The notes beneath the pieces were generated by a model. The model ran no database searches, was not told where the DNA came from, and worked only from the letters and a program-made list of their open reading frames with translations. Position numbers and translations under genes: made by a program. From NCBI GenBank assembly GCA_963677225.1, contig OY781923.1, forward strand, positions 2,542,001 through 2,606,000: a stretch of 64,000 nucleotides of DNA, given 5' to 3'. Below are positions 1 to 7,277 of the stretch, piece after piece (the stretch's first letter is position 1; each line of letters opens with the position of its first letter). This stretch comes from SABI01 sp028532915 (lineage in GTDB: Bacteria > Spirochaetota > Spirochaetia > Sphaerochaetales > Sphaerochaetaceae).

Positions 1-368
1 TTGAAACCTGAATAGATCGCACGTTCTTCGAACTCGGCGATCTTCTCAGCAGCCGCATCCAGCGATGCAAGGTCGATGTCTCTCGCTCCCCTGTTGAGAT
101 TATCCATCTCCCAGCGGTTGAGTGTAAAGCGGACCCTTGCCTCCGTGAGTGGTGATGAACGGTATACCCCGGTCTTCACATCTCCACTGTCTTCAACGAT
201 ATCGAGACGGCCTTCGGAAACGCTCGTATAATCCCAGCCCATAGGTCCGACGACATGGACAGCTTTCCGTGCCGAAAGTCTGCTCACGAGTACTTCCTGA
301 GCTCTCTTTTCGATCTCCTGCCACACTTTTGTTGATAATGGTGCCAATTCTTTCTTTAATAGATCCAT
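1..368 (-). CDS. enc: Encapsulin shell protein (family 1), N-terminal part, runs off the window
   Basis: This encodes the first ~122 residues of an encapsulin, the HK97-fold protein that self-assembles into a protein nanocompartment in the cytoplasm. The visible part has the family's opening (MDLLKKELAPLSTKVWQEI), a GPMGWDYTSVSEG stretch matching the conserved G-P-x-G-W-x-Y segment, then RWEMDNLNRG and EERAIYSGF; all follow the order seen in Thermotoga-type encapsulin. The start is ATG at 368 with an AGGAGAA ribosome site. It lies 17 bases downstream of the ferritin-like cargo gene on the same strand, so the two are surely co-transcribed. The 3' two thirds lie outside the window, so integrity cannot be judged. 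Family assignment is very secure. Confidence 0.93.
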   Translation of the reverse strand, partial: MDLLKKELAPLSTKVWQEIEKRAQEVLVSRLSARKAVHVVGPMGWDYTSVSEGRLDIVEDSGDVKTGVYRSSPLTEARVRFTLNRWEMDNLNRGARDIDLASLDAAAEKIAEFEERAIYSGF

Positions 369-385
369 AATTATTCTCCTGTCCC

Positions 386-727
386 TTAGCCTTTGAGACT
401 TCCGATCGAAAGAGACGAATCGTGTGAAGAACCACCCTCTTCTCCTTCTTCAGCTTCTAGCAGAGATCCTGAAGTGAACATATAAGTTCTCAATTCATCA
501 TCCCACTTATCCATGTTCCTCCGAAGCCATTCGATAGTCATACTGGCATGTTCGATCTCTTCATCCCGGTTGTGTGCCATCACTTCTTTCAAAGACTCGT
601 CTTTGGATGTAGCGACTCTCTGGTTATACCAGTCGACAGCTTCAAGCTCTTCACGTAGACTCGTGATAGCTCTTGAAATCTCTCTTGTCTTCTCATCAAG
701 TGCATCATATGGTTCTGTATAGGCCAT
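386..727 (-). CDS. Encapsulated ferritin-like protein (EncFtn), encapsulin cargo
   Basis: A 113-residue four-helix half-ferritin that oxidises and stores iron inside the encapsulin shell. EncFtn proteins are known to work as annular decamers with the ferroxidase site between subunits. Visible are the first metal glutamate in EELEAVDWYNQR, the E-x-x-H pair in HNRDEEIEHA, and a Trp-rich second helix (IEWLRRNMDKWDDEL). After an acidic, Gly/Ser-rich linker the C-terminus ends SSLSIGSLKG, a textbook cargo-loading peptide of the (L/I)-x-(I/V)-G-S-L-K type that binds the shell interior. I choose ATG 727 because AAGGAGGGTGT directly precedes it; an upstream in-frame start at 751 would read through this ribosome site. 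The shell gene follows. Confidence 0.94.
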   Translation of the reverse strand: MAYTEPYDALDEKTREISRAITSLREELEAVDWYNQRVATSKDESLKEVMAHNRDEEIEHASMTIEWLRRNMDKWDDELRTYMFTSGSLLEAEEGEEGGSSHDSSLSIGSLKG

Positions 728-772
728 ACACCCTCCTTGTAGGTAATTCAATTTTGTAATCTTTCTTCTAAA

Positions 773-801
773 ATTATACCAAAGAATCTACTCACCGAAA
801 A
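773..801 (-). promoter_or_regulatory. Extended -10 promoter for the EncFtn-encapsulin operon
   Basis: On the minus strand the sequence TGGTATAAT gives a consensus -10 (TATAAT, 773-778) with the TG of an extended -10. The -35 region 17 bases upstream (TTTTCG-like) is poor, as extended -10 promoters allow. It sits about 50 bases before the EncFtn start. No Fur-like box is evident around it. Confidence 0.55.
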
Positions 802-830
802 GCGTTAATCCCGATTAACACAAAATAATA

Positions 831-860
831 AAAAAGGATGCCGATTACGACATCCTTTTT
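831..860 (-). terminator. Intrinsic terminator of hsp20
   Basis: A perfect 10-bp inverted repeat, AAAAAGGATG/CATCCTTTTT, around a 10-base loop gives an A-tract/T-tract hairpin. It lies just past the hsp20 stop, and the T-run lies on the correct side for leftward transcription, separating hsp20 from the encapsulin operon. Confidence 0.75.
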
Positions 861-883
861 CTGGTCACCAATACCCGAAATGA

Positions 884-1324
884 TCAAGCGATCTTCACTT
901 CGATCTTCTTCGGCTGCTTCTCGGGAAGCTTGGGAACGGTGAGAGTAAGAACTCCGTTTTTGAACTCACCCGAAATATTCTCTTCATCTACACCCTCGGG
1001 GAGAGTGAAGGAACGTTCGAAGGAACTGCAGTAGCGCTCACGGATGAGATATTTCGGAGATTCCTTCTCCTCTTTCTTCTCATTCTCTGCTTCACACACC
1101 GAGGAGATTCTAAGAACATGTTTATCGACGTGAACATCGACATCCTTCTCACTGAATCCCGGCAGCTCGGCAGAGATCATGTAGGCCTTCTCATCTTCCC
1201 AGATATCGACTGCAGGACTTTTCACTGCGGGATATCCCCAATTGCTCCAAAGGTTCGAGAACAGGTCATCAAAATCTCTCGACAGTACTGATGGTTGTGA
1301 ATTTCTTGATACGATGTATTTCAT
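884..1324 (-). CDS. Small heat-shock protein, Hsp20/alpha-crystallin family
   Basis: A 146-residue ATP-independent holdase chaperone of the cytoplasm. It has the variable N-terminal arm (about 1-38, with FDDLFSNLWSNWG), the alpha-crystallin domain starting at PAVDIWEDEKAYMISAELPG, the beta-strand SSFERSFTLPEGVD, and the signature GEFKNGVLTLTVPK near residue 125. The tail (PKKIEVKIA) holds the I-x-V oligomer anchor. Length is typical. The start ATG 1324 follows TACGGAGGCGTAATT. It stands alone between its own promoter region and a terminator. Note the possible sigma-54 promoter at 1389-1405 rather than an obvious sigma-32 one. Confidence 0.93.
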   Translation of the reverse strand: MKYIVSRNSQPSVLSRDFDDLFSNLWSNWGYPAVKSPAVDIWEDEKAYMISAELPGFSEKDVDVHVDKHVLRISSVCEAENEKKEEKESPKYLIRERYCSSFERSFTLPEGVDEENISGEFKNGVLTLTVPKLPEKQPKKIEVKIA

Positions 1325-1388
1325 AATTACGCCTCCGTATAATAATTTTTCTTTTTTCTCTGTCCCTTACCGGGACACTGACTATACA

Positions 1389-1405
1389 TGCACTATGCGT
1401 GCCAA
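1389..1405 (-). promoter_or_regulatory. Candidate sigma-54 (-24/-12) promoter of hsp20
   Basis: Read leftward the sequence is TTGGCACGCATAGTGCA. GG and GC are separated by exactly 10 bases as in sigma-54 promoters, with a full TGGCAC(G) -24 element and GTGC in place of TTGC at -12. It is 65-80 bases upstream of the hsp20 start. No sigma-70 pair with 16-18 spacing overlaps it. The remaining upstream DNA (to about 1688) is AT-rich and could hold an activator site, but I see no clear one. Confidence 0.45.
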
Positions 1406-1688
1406 CTTTATCATAAAACCTGATAAAATAATTTCATAAATTTTTATTTTATTACTTTAAAATGAATTACGAGGGATTTTCAGCGATCATCAACTCACCA
1501 GGCAACAACTAGAACAGAAAGAAAAAACAGTCAAAACAATCTTAAATGTGTCATTTTTACACAATCACAACCTAAAAACAGTAAAATTGAGAAAAGATGT
1601 CCCTCACAACAAACAGCAACAAGAAAAACGCATATTTTTGAGACATTTTGACCCAAATACTGTTTTTCAGACATTTATTCTAAACCTG
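1406..1688. other. AT-rich spacer between hsp20 and tRNA-Met
   Basis: No convincing gene. Reading frames here run across the tRNA promoter and tRNA and have no family resemblance. The DNA is A/T-rich with poly-A and poly-T tracts and probably carries upstream promoter elements for both flanking genes. Confidence 0.5.
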
Positions 1689-1717
1689 TTGACACTTTCT
1701 TCAACTGTCAGTAAGAT
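1689..1717 (+). promoter_or_regulatory. Sigma-70 promoter of tRNA-fMet
   Basis: TTGACA at 1689-1694 and TAAGAT at 1712-1717 are separated by 17 bases. The expected start point falls about 7 bases before the tRNA, leaving a short leader. An AT-rich upstream tract precedes the -35. Confidence 0.8.
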
Positions 1718-1730
1718 GTGTTCTTGTCGA

Positions 1731-1803
1731 CGCAGGGTAGAGCAGTTGGCAGCTCGTCGGGCTCATAACCCGGAGGTCGCAGGTTCGAGTCCTGTCCCTG
1801 CTA
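1731..1803 (+). tRNA. Initiator tRNA-Met (anticodon CAT)
   Basis: A full cloverleaf can be folded: acceptor CGCAGGG/CCCTGCT with discriminator A, D-arm GAGC...GCTC, anticodon stem TCGGG/CCCGG around CTCATAA, and T-arm GCAGG-TTCGAGT-CCTGT. Two marks identify the initiator: C1 faces T72, so there is no Watson-Crick pair at 1:72, and three consecutive G:C pairs close the anticodon stem. The 3' CCA is not encoded. It is a single-gene unit with its own promoter and terminator. Confidence 0.96.
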
Positions 1804-1812
1804 AATATAAAG

Positions 1813-1844
1813 CCACTAGAGAATACTCTCTGGTGGTTTTTTTT
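1813..1844 (+). terminator. Intrinsic terminator after tRNA-fMet
   Basis: CCACTAGAGA pairs with TCTCTGGTGG (one G-T wobble) around an ATAC tetraloop and is followed by eight T residues. Confidence 0.9.
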
Positions 1845-1964
1845 GCTCAAAAAATGGGATTTTCACATTTTCTTGGGCTCTTCGGCGGAAATTGATTCTA
1901 CTGTGCGCGAAACAATGGTGGATTAAATTATTTTCTTGACAGATATGCCATTAAAATGTAGGCT

Positions 1965-2045
1965 CTCTATAGAAATTGAAGTTAATTTGCTTCCAGTAGT
2001 AAGTATCCCACGATCAGGGACTTTCCGAAACTGGAAGCTTTTTTT
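1965..2045 (+). ncRNA. Candidate structured small RNA or leader upstream of the NYN gene
   Basis: An outer 9-bp stem, GCTTCCAGT (1989-1997) with ACTGGAAGC (2030-2038), encloses a second hairpin: AAG/CTT (2001-2003 with 2021-2023), a two-base bulge, then TCCC/GGGA (2006-2009 with 2017-2020) around loop ACGATCA. Seven T residues follow at once. A TTGACA (1936-1941) lies upstream, though its -10 is weak. The nested fold is more elaborate than a plain terminator needs, and the tRNA already has its own terminator, so a separate small RNA or an attenuating leader for the next gene is likely. The 5' end is a guess. Confidence 0.5.
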
Positions 2046-2064
2046 GTGAGAGGAAAATTTGCTT

Positions 2065-2739
2065 ATGCTGAAAACAGCTATTCTTGTAGATGGTGGATTC
2101 TACAGAAAAAGAGCTAAATACCTTTGGGGGAATAAATCACCAGAAGATAGAGCCAAAGAATTAGCAGCTTATTGCAGAGCACATCTCAATGGGAAAAATA
2201 GCAACCCATCAATGCAACTTTATCGAATACTCTACTATGATTGCCCTCCTATAAGTAAAAAAGTCTTTCATCCATTAATAGGAAGAACTGTAGATTTTGG
2301 CAAATCAGAGCTTTATAGCTGGACTATAGATTTTTTTGAAGAAATAAAAAAGAAACGCAAATTTGCCCTAAGGTTGGGAAGGCTTTCTGAAATTAGAACT
2401 TCATACGCATTAGATTCTGATGCTACTAAAAAGTTATTAAAAGGCACTAAGTCGGTAGAAGATCTTGAAGAAAGGGATTTCACCTTATCCATTGAACAAA
2501 AAGGTGTAGATATGAAGATCGGATTAGATATCGCTTCACTTGCATACAAACGACAGGTTGACCAGATAATATTAATATCTGGCGATAGTGATTTTGTTCC
2601 TGCTGCTAAATTAGCTAGAAGAGAGGGAATAGATTTTCTATTAGATCCAATGTGGGCAAATATTAAAGATGATCTTTTTGAACACATCGATGGACTCTAT
2701 TCTCCTTGGAAGAAATCTCAAGAAGAAGAGAATTGTTAG
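2065..2739 (+). CDS. NYN domain protein (LabA/DUF88-like putative ribonuclease)
   Basis: A ~225-residue protein of the NYN (PIN-like, metal-dependent RNase) fold. The first catalytic aspartate is in TAILVDGGFYRKR, and the C-terminal half shows GVDMKIGLDIASLAYK followed by the strand IILISGDSDFVPAAKLAR with paired acidic residues; these are the standard NYN acidic positions. The inserted region between (residues ~45-140) is not recognised. A GAGAGGA ribosome site at 2048-2054 serves either ATG 2065 or TTG 2059; I chose ATG. The gene is visibly more AT-rich than its neighbours, sits between a tRNA and a phage-gene scar, and directly follows a structured RNA candidate. This suggests an acquired, possibly defence or RNA-processing, gene. 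The substrate is unknown. Confidence 0.85.
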   Translation: MLKTAILVDGGFYRKRAKYLWGNKSPEDRAKELAAYCRAHLNGKNSNPSMQLYRILYYDCPPISKKVFHPLIGRTVDFGKSELYSWTIDFFEEIKKKRKFALRLGRLSEIRTSYALDSDATKKLLKGTKSVEDLEERDFTLSIEQKGVDMKIGLDIASLAYKRQVDQIILISGDSDFVPAAKLARREGIDFLLDPMWANIKDDLFEHIDGLYSPWKKSQEEENC

Positions 2740-2920
2740 CTAATAAATCCATCAATCAGTGATTCCCCGTCACTCCCTGCTTCTTTCAATAGGTTTTCAT
2801 CCCAGCCAGTCCAAGCATTTCCGTCATGATTTGGATTATCAGTGAAAGCTATTACCGGAAACTCGAAGTCTTTTTTAAAGCTTATAATACTGCGATTGCC
2901 CAGAGTCTTAAGATGTAGTT
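2736..2920 (-). pseudogene. Residual reading frame, unknown, overlapping the holin scar
   Basis: An open frame without a start codon runs leftward from just after a TAA near 2919 and ends within the NYN stop codon, coding for about 60 residues including FPVIAFTDNPNHDGNAWTGW. I do not recognise it. The mid-frame composition looks protein-like, so it may be the C-terminal relic of a lost gene; a chance frame is equally possible. Confidence 0.25.
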
Positions 2921-3052
2921 ATTCGCTAGAGACAGTCCGCAGACCCAGCCGATGAACGGTCTCCAGCCAGCCACAAAGGCAGACTGGTGTCGGGCTTCTG
3001 TTTGGTTGATCTCGAGCTGGGTATGCTTCTGTGTGAAAGTCAATGACTTTTT
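2882..3052 (-). pseudogene. Phage holin fragment (3TM holin / GTA-type holin family)
   Basis: Read leftward, an in-frame stretch without a start codon encodes QLEINQTEARHQSAFVAGWR then PFIGWVCGLSLANNYILRLW. The F-V-A-G-W-R-P-F-I-G-W-V-C-G segment is the hallmark of the 3TM holin family found in tailed phages and gene-transfer agents, including the preceding L-E-I-N-x-x-E-A run. The frame is closed by a TGA at 3053-3055 and ends at 2882-2884 soon after the first membrane helix, so both the N-terminus and later helices are lost. It is a phage relic ~1.1 kb from tRNA-fMet. Confidence 0.75.
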
Positions 3053-3174
3053 TCACTGTTGGAGGTGCGGACAAACAATTGGACACTTGTAGAGGAGAAC
3101 CAAGTGTATTTAGGGAAAGATAAAATGAAGACAATAGAAGATATCAGTTCATAGATCTTATGTTTTAAAAGTGA

Positions 3175-3720
3175 TCACTGCTGTGATGTTCTGATGATCT
3201 TATCTCTGGTAAATCCCTTTGCTTCGAGCGACAAGAGGATCTGCTCGAAGGTCTTCTCATCCAGTGCAGGCGTACGGCTGAGAATCCAGAGAGAACCTTT
3301 ATTGGCTGTTGTGACAGCAGCCCACTGGTAGTTCTCCTCGTCGAGTTCGATTATCAGGTATGCGGCAGGAAAAACCTTGAAGAAGACAACCCGCAGCCAA
3401 CTGCCCCGTTCATCCATCGCAGTACCTACAGCTCTCACCTGCTGCGAATAGGTTCCACCGTACTCATCTTCCCAGCATCTGTTGAGCACATTGATTTTGC
3501 CGTCTTCTCTCAAGCTGTACTCTGCGGTTGAGTCACCGCACTCTCCCCGCTGGAAGGAGTGAGGATACCGTCCCACCTGATACCACAGGCCGCTGTAACG
3601 TGTGAGGTCTACCTTGTCTACCAGCAGATCGGACATCTCAGGCGAAATAGAGGTGGTGCAACCGGTCCATAGTACCAAAACAAGAATGATCATGAAGCTC
3701 AAGAGTGCGATTCTCATCAT
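3175..3720 (-). CDS. blc: Outer-membrane lipoprotein lipocalin (Blc family)
   Basis: A 181-residue bacterial lipocalin, a beta-barrel carrier of lysophospholipids or fatty acids anchored in the outer membrane. It has a signal peptide ending in the lipobox LWTGC (Cys ~21), the first lipocalin motif YSGLWYQVGRYPHSFQRG, the conserved C-x-x-x-x-A-E-Y strand, NRCWEDEYGG, and the C-terminal strand ending LWILSRTPALDEKTF, all as in Blc. The start ATG 3720 follows AGGAGTTCTGT. It is transcribed leftward toward the phage scar. The link to the fatty-acid and phospholipid genes on the other strand (3987-7188) is suggestive only. Confidence 0.92.
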   Translation of the reverse strand: MMRIALLSFMIILVLVLWTGCTTSISPEMSDLLVDKVDLTRYSGLWYQVGRYPHSFQRGECGDSTAEYSLREDGKINVLNRCWEDEYGGTYSQQVRAVGTAMDERGSWLRVVFFKVFPAAYLIIELDEENYQWAAVTTANKGSLWILSRTPALDEKTFEQILLSLEAKGFTRDKIIRTSQQ

Positions 3721-3986
3721 ACAGAACTCCTAGCGCACATATCTGTGCTGCCGGCGACACGGCAATGGTTTCAGGGAAAAGAAAATACTTTTCCCATATA
3801 TCCAGTCTATCATGGTAGAATGTGGATGCATAGTATGAATATCCTTTACTATTACAGGTGGGATTCATTCTCAGTGATCTTTGATTATCATGAAGCATTT
3901 TTCTTCGAGTATCTTCTTTCTTGTTGTCGTATTGTACTATTCGTGGTATTTTTTAAATTCATTACAAAAAAAATAGGGAGGTTATA

Positions 3987-4748
3987 ATGAATATCTATCT
4001 AGAAAGCCTGCTTATCGTCGCAGCGATTAATCTGCTATTCTTCATCATAGCATTCACACTGAAGACTGACATCGTCACAGACCTCTCCTATACGTTGAGC
4101 TTCATCCTCCTAAGCATCTACCTGCTCATAGTGCATGCTCATCTGAACACGATCTCGCTGATAATATTCTTCGGTGTCGTTCTGTGGGCTTTGAGGCTCG
4201 GCGGCTATCTTCTCACACGTATCCTGCAGATCAAAGTGGATCATCGCTTCGATGATAAGCGTGACTCCTTTCTCAAATTCGGGGCCTTCTGGCTTTTGCA
4301 GACCTTCACCGTTTCGATCGTAATGCTTCCGGAGATTTATCTACTCTCTCACAAATCCGAAACCATCTATCCGCTGGCTCTCACTGCAGGGCTAATCCTT
4401 TGGGTTGCAGGCTTCATCATCGAGACTGCTGCCGATGCACAGAAAACAGCATTCAAGAAGGTCCATCCAAAACGGTTGATCACTACAGGATTATGGAAGT
4501 ATTCTCGTCACCCGAATTACCTCGGAGAGATGCTGGTGTGGTGGGGACTTGCTCTTGTCATCCTGCCATATCTGAAAGGCCTTTCATATCTCGTACTTCT
4601 CGGACCGGTATTCATAACACTTCTGCTGTTGTTCGTGAGCGGCATACCACTGCTCGAGAAGTCTTGGAAGGAGCGCTACGGCAATGAGTCGTATTATCAG
4701 GAGTATATTCGAAAGACACCACTGCTGATCCCCCGAAGGATCAAATAG
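3987..4748 (+). CDS. DUF1295 integral membrane protein (steroid 5-alpha-reductase-like fold)
   Basis: A 253-residue polytopic protein with about six to seven membrane helices. The family motif is clear near the C-terminus: TTGLWKYSRHPNYLGEM followed by VWWGLAL, and the tail ends with KRYG/ERYGNESYYQEYIRKT-type residues common to DUF1295 and the ICMT/steroid-reductase superfamily. The known relatives bind NADPH or S-adenosylmethionine and act on lipids, but the substrate here is unknown. GGGAGG precedes ATG 3987 well. It abuts plsY directly (stop 4748, start 4749), so the three-gene run 3987-7188 is probably one lipid-related operon. Confidence 0.85.
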   Translation: MNIYLESLLIVAAINLLFFIIAFTLKTDIVTDLSYTLSFILLSIYLLIVHAHLNTISLIIFFGVVLWALRLGGYLLTRILQIKVDHRFDDKRDSFLKFGAFWLLQTFTVSIVMLPEIYLLSHKSETIYPLALTAGLILWVAGFIIETAADAQKTAFKKVHPKRLITTGLWKYSRHPNYLGEMLVWWGLALVILPYLKGLSYLVLLGPVFITLLLLFVSGIPLLEKSWKERYGNESYYQEYIRKTPLLIPRRIK

Positions 4749-5414
4749 ATGGGCATAGAGATTATGGTAATTCAGGCCAGTTGTATCGGCGCCTATCTCA
4801 TCGGCGGGATACCGACGGCCTTCCTCCTTGCTAAGCGCAGAGGGGTATCGATTCTCTCTTTTGGAAGCGGCAGCAGCGGTGCAACGAACACGGCACGATC
4901 CTTAGGAGTTAAGAATGGATTGATCGTCGCTGTTATCGATATTCTAAAAGGTGCCCTGCCGGTCCTGATTGCCCGGTCGGTCATCGGACTCACCGTTCCA
5001 GGATACCTCCTCACCGGCCTCTCTGCCGTGTTCGGGCACATTTATTCCCCATACCTAAAAAAGTTCAAAGGGGGCAAGGGGGTGGCTACAGGTGCCGGAA
5101 CAATAGCGGTGATCTATCCCCCGGCTATCCCTTTTGCTCTGACGGTCTTTGCTCTGGTTCTGGCCGTCAGCAGATATTCATCTGCAGCTTCGCTGACCTC
5201 CCTGTTCCTTGTCATCCCCTACTACATACTTCTGAGCATGGTCACAAAAAAGGCATTCGATCCGTATATCGTCGCATTTCTCAGTGTTCTGTTCCTTCTC
5301 ATAGCCTTCTCGCACAGAAAGAATCTCTATCGGCTCATTCACGGGACCGAGTTAACATTCACTTCGTCAAAACAGAAATCCAGGGAGGAAATTGATGCTC
5401 ATAACCGGAACTAA
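4749..5414 (+). CDS. plsY: Acyl-phosphate:glycerol-3-phosphate acyltransferase
   Basis: A 221-residue inner-membrane enzyme that transfers the acyl group of acyl-phosphate to glycerol-3-phosphate to form lysophosphatidate. The three cytoplasmic motifs are present: FGSGSSGATNTARSLG, KFKGGKGVATGAG, and the C-terminal HRKNLYRLIHGTE. About five membrane segments fit the family. The start is set right after the previous stop, with GAAGGA upstream; ATG 4764 is an alternative. Its end overlaps by 20 bases the following FakA-FakB fusion, whose product can make the acyl-phosphate that PlsY uses, so the overlap is functionally meaningful. Confidence 0.93.
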   Translation: MGIEIMVIQASCIGAYLIGGIPTAFLLAKRRGVSILSFGSGSSGATNTARSLGVKNGLIVAVIDILKGALPVLIARSVIGLTVPGYLLTGLSAVFGHIYSPYLKKFKGGKGVATGAGTIAVIYPPAIPFALTVFALVLAVSRYSSAASLTSLFLVIPYYILLSMVTKKAFDPYIVAFLSVLFLLIAFSHRKNLYRLIHGTELTFTSSKQKSREEIDAHNRN

Positions 5415-7188
5415 GCTGTTCGATTCTGTATCCTGCGGATACTATCATCTGCTGAGCAATCAGCAGGAGATCAACGATATCAACGTATTTCCTGTCGCCG
5501 ACGGGGATACGGGAACCAACATGCTCCACACTTTCAAGGCAGCCCTCACAAAAACGAACCGTTCGAAGTCAATCGCACGGACTACCGACAAGATGGCACA
5601 GTCAGCTCTCATCGGTGCACGGGGTAATTCCGGAATGATCATCGCACAGTTCTTCCGAGGCTTCTATGAAGTTGCAAAAGACTTCGAAGCTTTGAGTGTT
5701 CAGAATTTCGTTGCTTCGGTGAACAGTGCTGTAACCTTTGCCTATGATGCAGTAGAGACACCCGTCGAAGGAACTATCCTGACTGTGATGCACTCCTGGT
5801 CCAGAGCGATAAATGAGGCATGGCATGCTAAGACCCCCATTCCCCTGCTGCTCAGGCGCGCTCTTCGATCTGCAAAAACAGCTGAGACTCTGACTACCGA
5901 GCAACTGCAGGCTCTCAAGAAGGCCGGGGTGGTAGATGCCGGGGCCAGGGCTTTCGTCTATTTTTTGGAAGGAATCGATCAATATCTCAGTCACGGCAAG
6001 GACGTTCGAATGGAGGAAAATCAGTCCTTTGAAATTGAACATCAGCTCTCAGACGCACATGAGCAGTTACTTGAACGGCCGACCTTTCGTTACTGTACCG
6101 AAGCTCTGCTTTGCTCATGCACAATTGCTCCCGAGAAGGCGAAAGAAGCGCTCCACGATCTGGGTGATTCTTTAGTGATCGGGTCTCACAAAGAGACGAT
6201 GCGGGTCCATATCCATACCGGGTCACCGAACACGGTCTTCAGAAAACTAGAAGAATTCTCCCGTATCGAGGAGACCAAAGTCGATGATATGCTCGCACAG
6301 TATGCAGCTATTCATGAACGTCTGTCTGATATTGCCATCGTTACCGACTCATCTGCCGATATCCCGCAGTATCTTAAAGATACTCTGCAGATCTACCAGA
6401 TACCACAGGTCATCCAGTGGAATGACCGTTCATTCATCGACCGTATCTCAGTTGATAACACCTACCTGCTTGAGACAATGCTCACTTCAGAGGACCTTCC
6501 AACCTCTTCGATGCCATCTTCAGGAAGCATAGGACGACACCTTGAGTTCCTCTCCGAACACTACAGGGAAATTATCATAATCTCGGTCTCTGCTGCACTG
6601 AGCGGGACCTTCCGTACATACGAGCTCGCCGCCCGGGAGTTGAGAAAGCGCGATTACCCGATACAAATCATCGATTGTAAGCGTAACGCAGGAGCTCAGG
6701 GACTGATCACCATCAAAGCGGCACAAGCTGCCGCTGATGGGGAATCTGCTCCTGCGATTAAAGACAGGATCGCCTCTCTGATCAAAAGGTCGACCATCCT
6801 CGTCTCTGTCCAGTCTCTTGAATCGATGGTACGCGGAGGAAGGGTCCCTGAGAAGATCGGAAGACTTATCGTCAAATCTGGTATCAAGCCGATAGTAGGA
6901 CTCTCTCCGGAAGGCTCTGGAGCTATAAAGGGAATCAAACTTACCCAGAACGGTAGTGCGTCTGCCTTGATTCGACGATTTGTCAGAGACTGGAAGCATG
7001 GCGGTATCACCGAATTCAGTATCTCGCACGTCAAAGCCCCTGAACTTGCACACACAATCGCATTGATCATACAACAGAAGACAGGTCTACAGCCCAAGTT
7101 CATTCAGGAAACCTCTCCGGTAGTCTCGCTGCATGCGGGCAAAGGGGCCGTATCGATAGCCTGGATCAGGGAACCGGAACGCGCATAA
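5395..7188 (+). CDS. Fused fatty-acid kinase: DAK2 (FakA-like) plus DegV (FakB-like)
   Basis: A 597-residue fusion. Residues ~1-200 are a DAK2/DhaL-type kinase domain with the Mg-ATP aspartates in FPVADGDTGTNM (D36, D38) and GARGNSGMI. Residues ~225-305 are the FakA-type middle domain (YCTEALL, RVHIHTG). Residues ~312-597 are a DegV fatty-acid-binding domain with IVTDSSADIP, PTSSMPSSG and SAALSGTFRTYE. In split systems FakA phosphorylates the fatty acid held by FakB, giving acyl-phosphate; here donor and carrier are in one chain. I chose ATG 5395 because GGAGGAA lies four bases upstream; the TTG at 5392 is too close. It overlaps plsY. Confidence 0.9.
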   Translation: MLITGTKLFDSVSCGYYHLLSNQQEINDINVFPVADGDTGTNMLHTFKAALTKTNRSKSIARTTDKMAQSALIGARGNSGMIIAQFFRGFYEVAKDFEALSVQNFVASVNSAVTFAYDAVETPVEGTILTVMHSWSRAINEAWHAKTPIPLLLRRALRSAKTAETLTTEQLQALKKAGVVDAGARAFVYFLEGIDQYLSHGKDVRMEENQSFEIEHQLSDAHEQLLERPTFRYCTEALLCSCTIAPEKAKEALHDLGDSLVIGSHKETMRVHIHTGSPNTVFRKLEEFSRIEETKVDDMLAQYAAIHERLSDIAIVTDSSADIPQYLKDTLQIYQIPQVIQWNDRSFIDRISVDNTYLLETMLTSEDLPTSSMPSSGSIGRHLEFLSEHYREIIIISVSAALSGTFRTYELAARELRKRDYPIQIIDCKRNAGAQGLITIKAAQAAADGESAPAIKDRIASLIKRSTILVSVQSLESMVRGGRVPEKIGRLIVKSGIKPIVGLSPEGSGAIKGIKLTQNGSASALIRRFVRDWKHGGITEFSISHVKAPELAHTIALIIQQKTGLQPKFIQETSPVVSLHAGKGAVSIAWIREPERA

Positions 7189-7277
7189 CCATTTCAAAGA
7201 AATCCTGAAGGCGGAATCAAGGAATAATCAGAGAGAAGATCATACCACGTAGATACAGCCACCAATCATTATTGTCG

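Noticed and set aside
1548..1895. Rightward 115-codon open frame
   Set aside because: It runs straight through the tRNA-fMet gene, its promoter and its terminator.
2919..3134. Leftward 71-codon frame in the phage scar
   Set aside because: It overlaps the holin-like reading in another frame; only the latter has recognisable family residues.
3745..3987. Rightward 80-codon frame before the DUF1295 gene
   Set aside because: No ribosome site or family match; it lies in the divergent promoter gap and ends on the real gene's start.
5602..6042. Long antisense frame inside the FakA-FakB fusion
   Set aside because: A shadow of the strongly supported gene on the other strand; no own ribosome site or family features.
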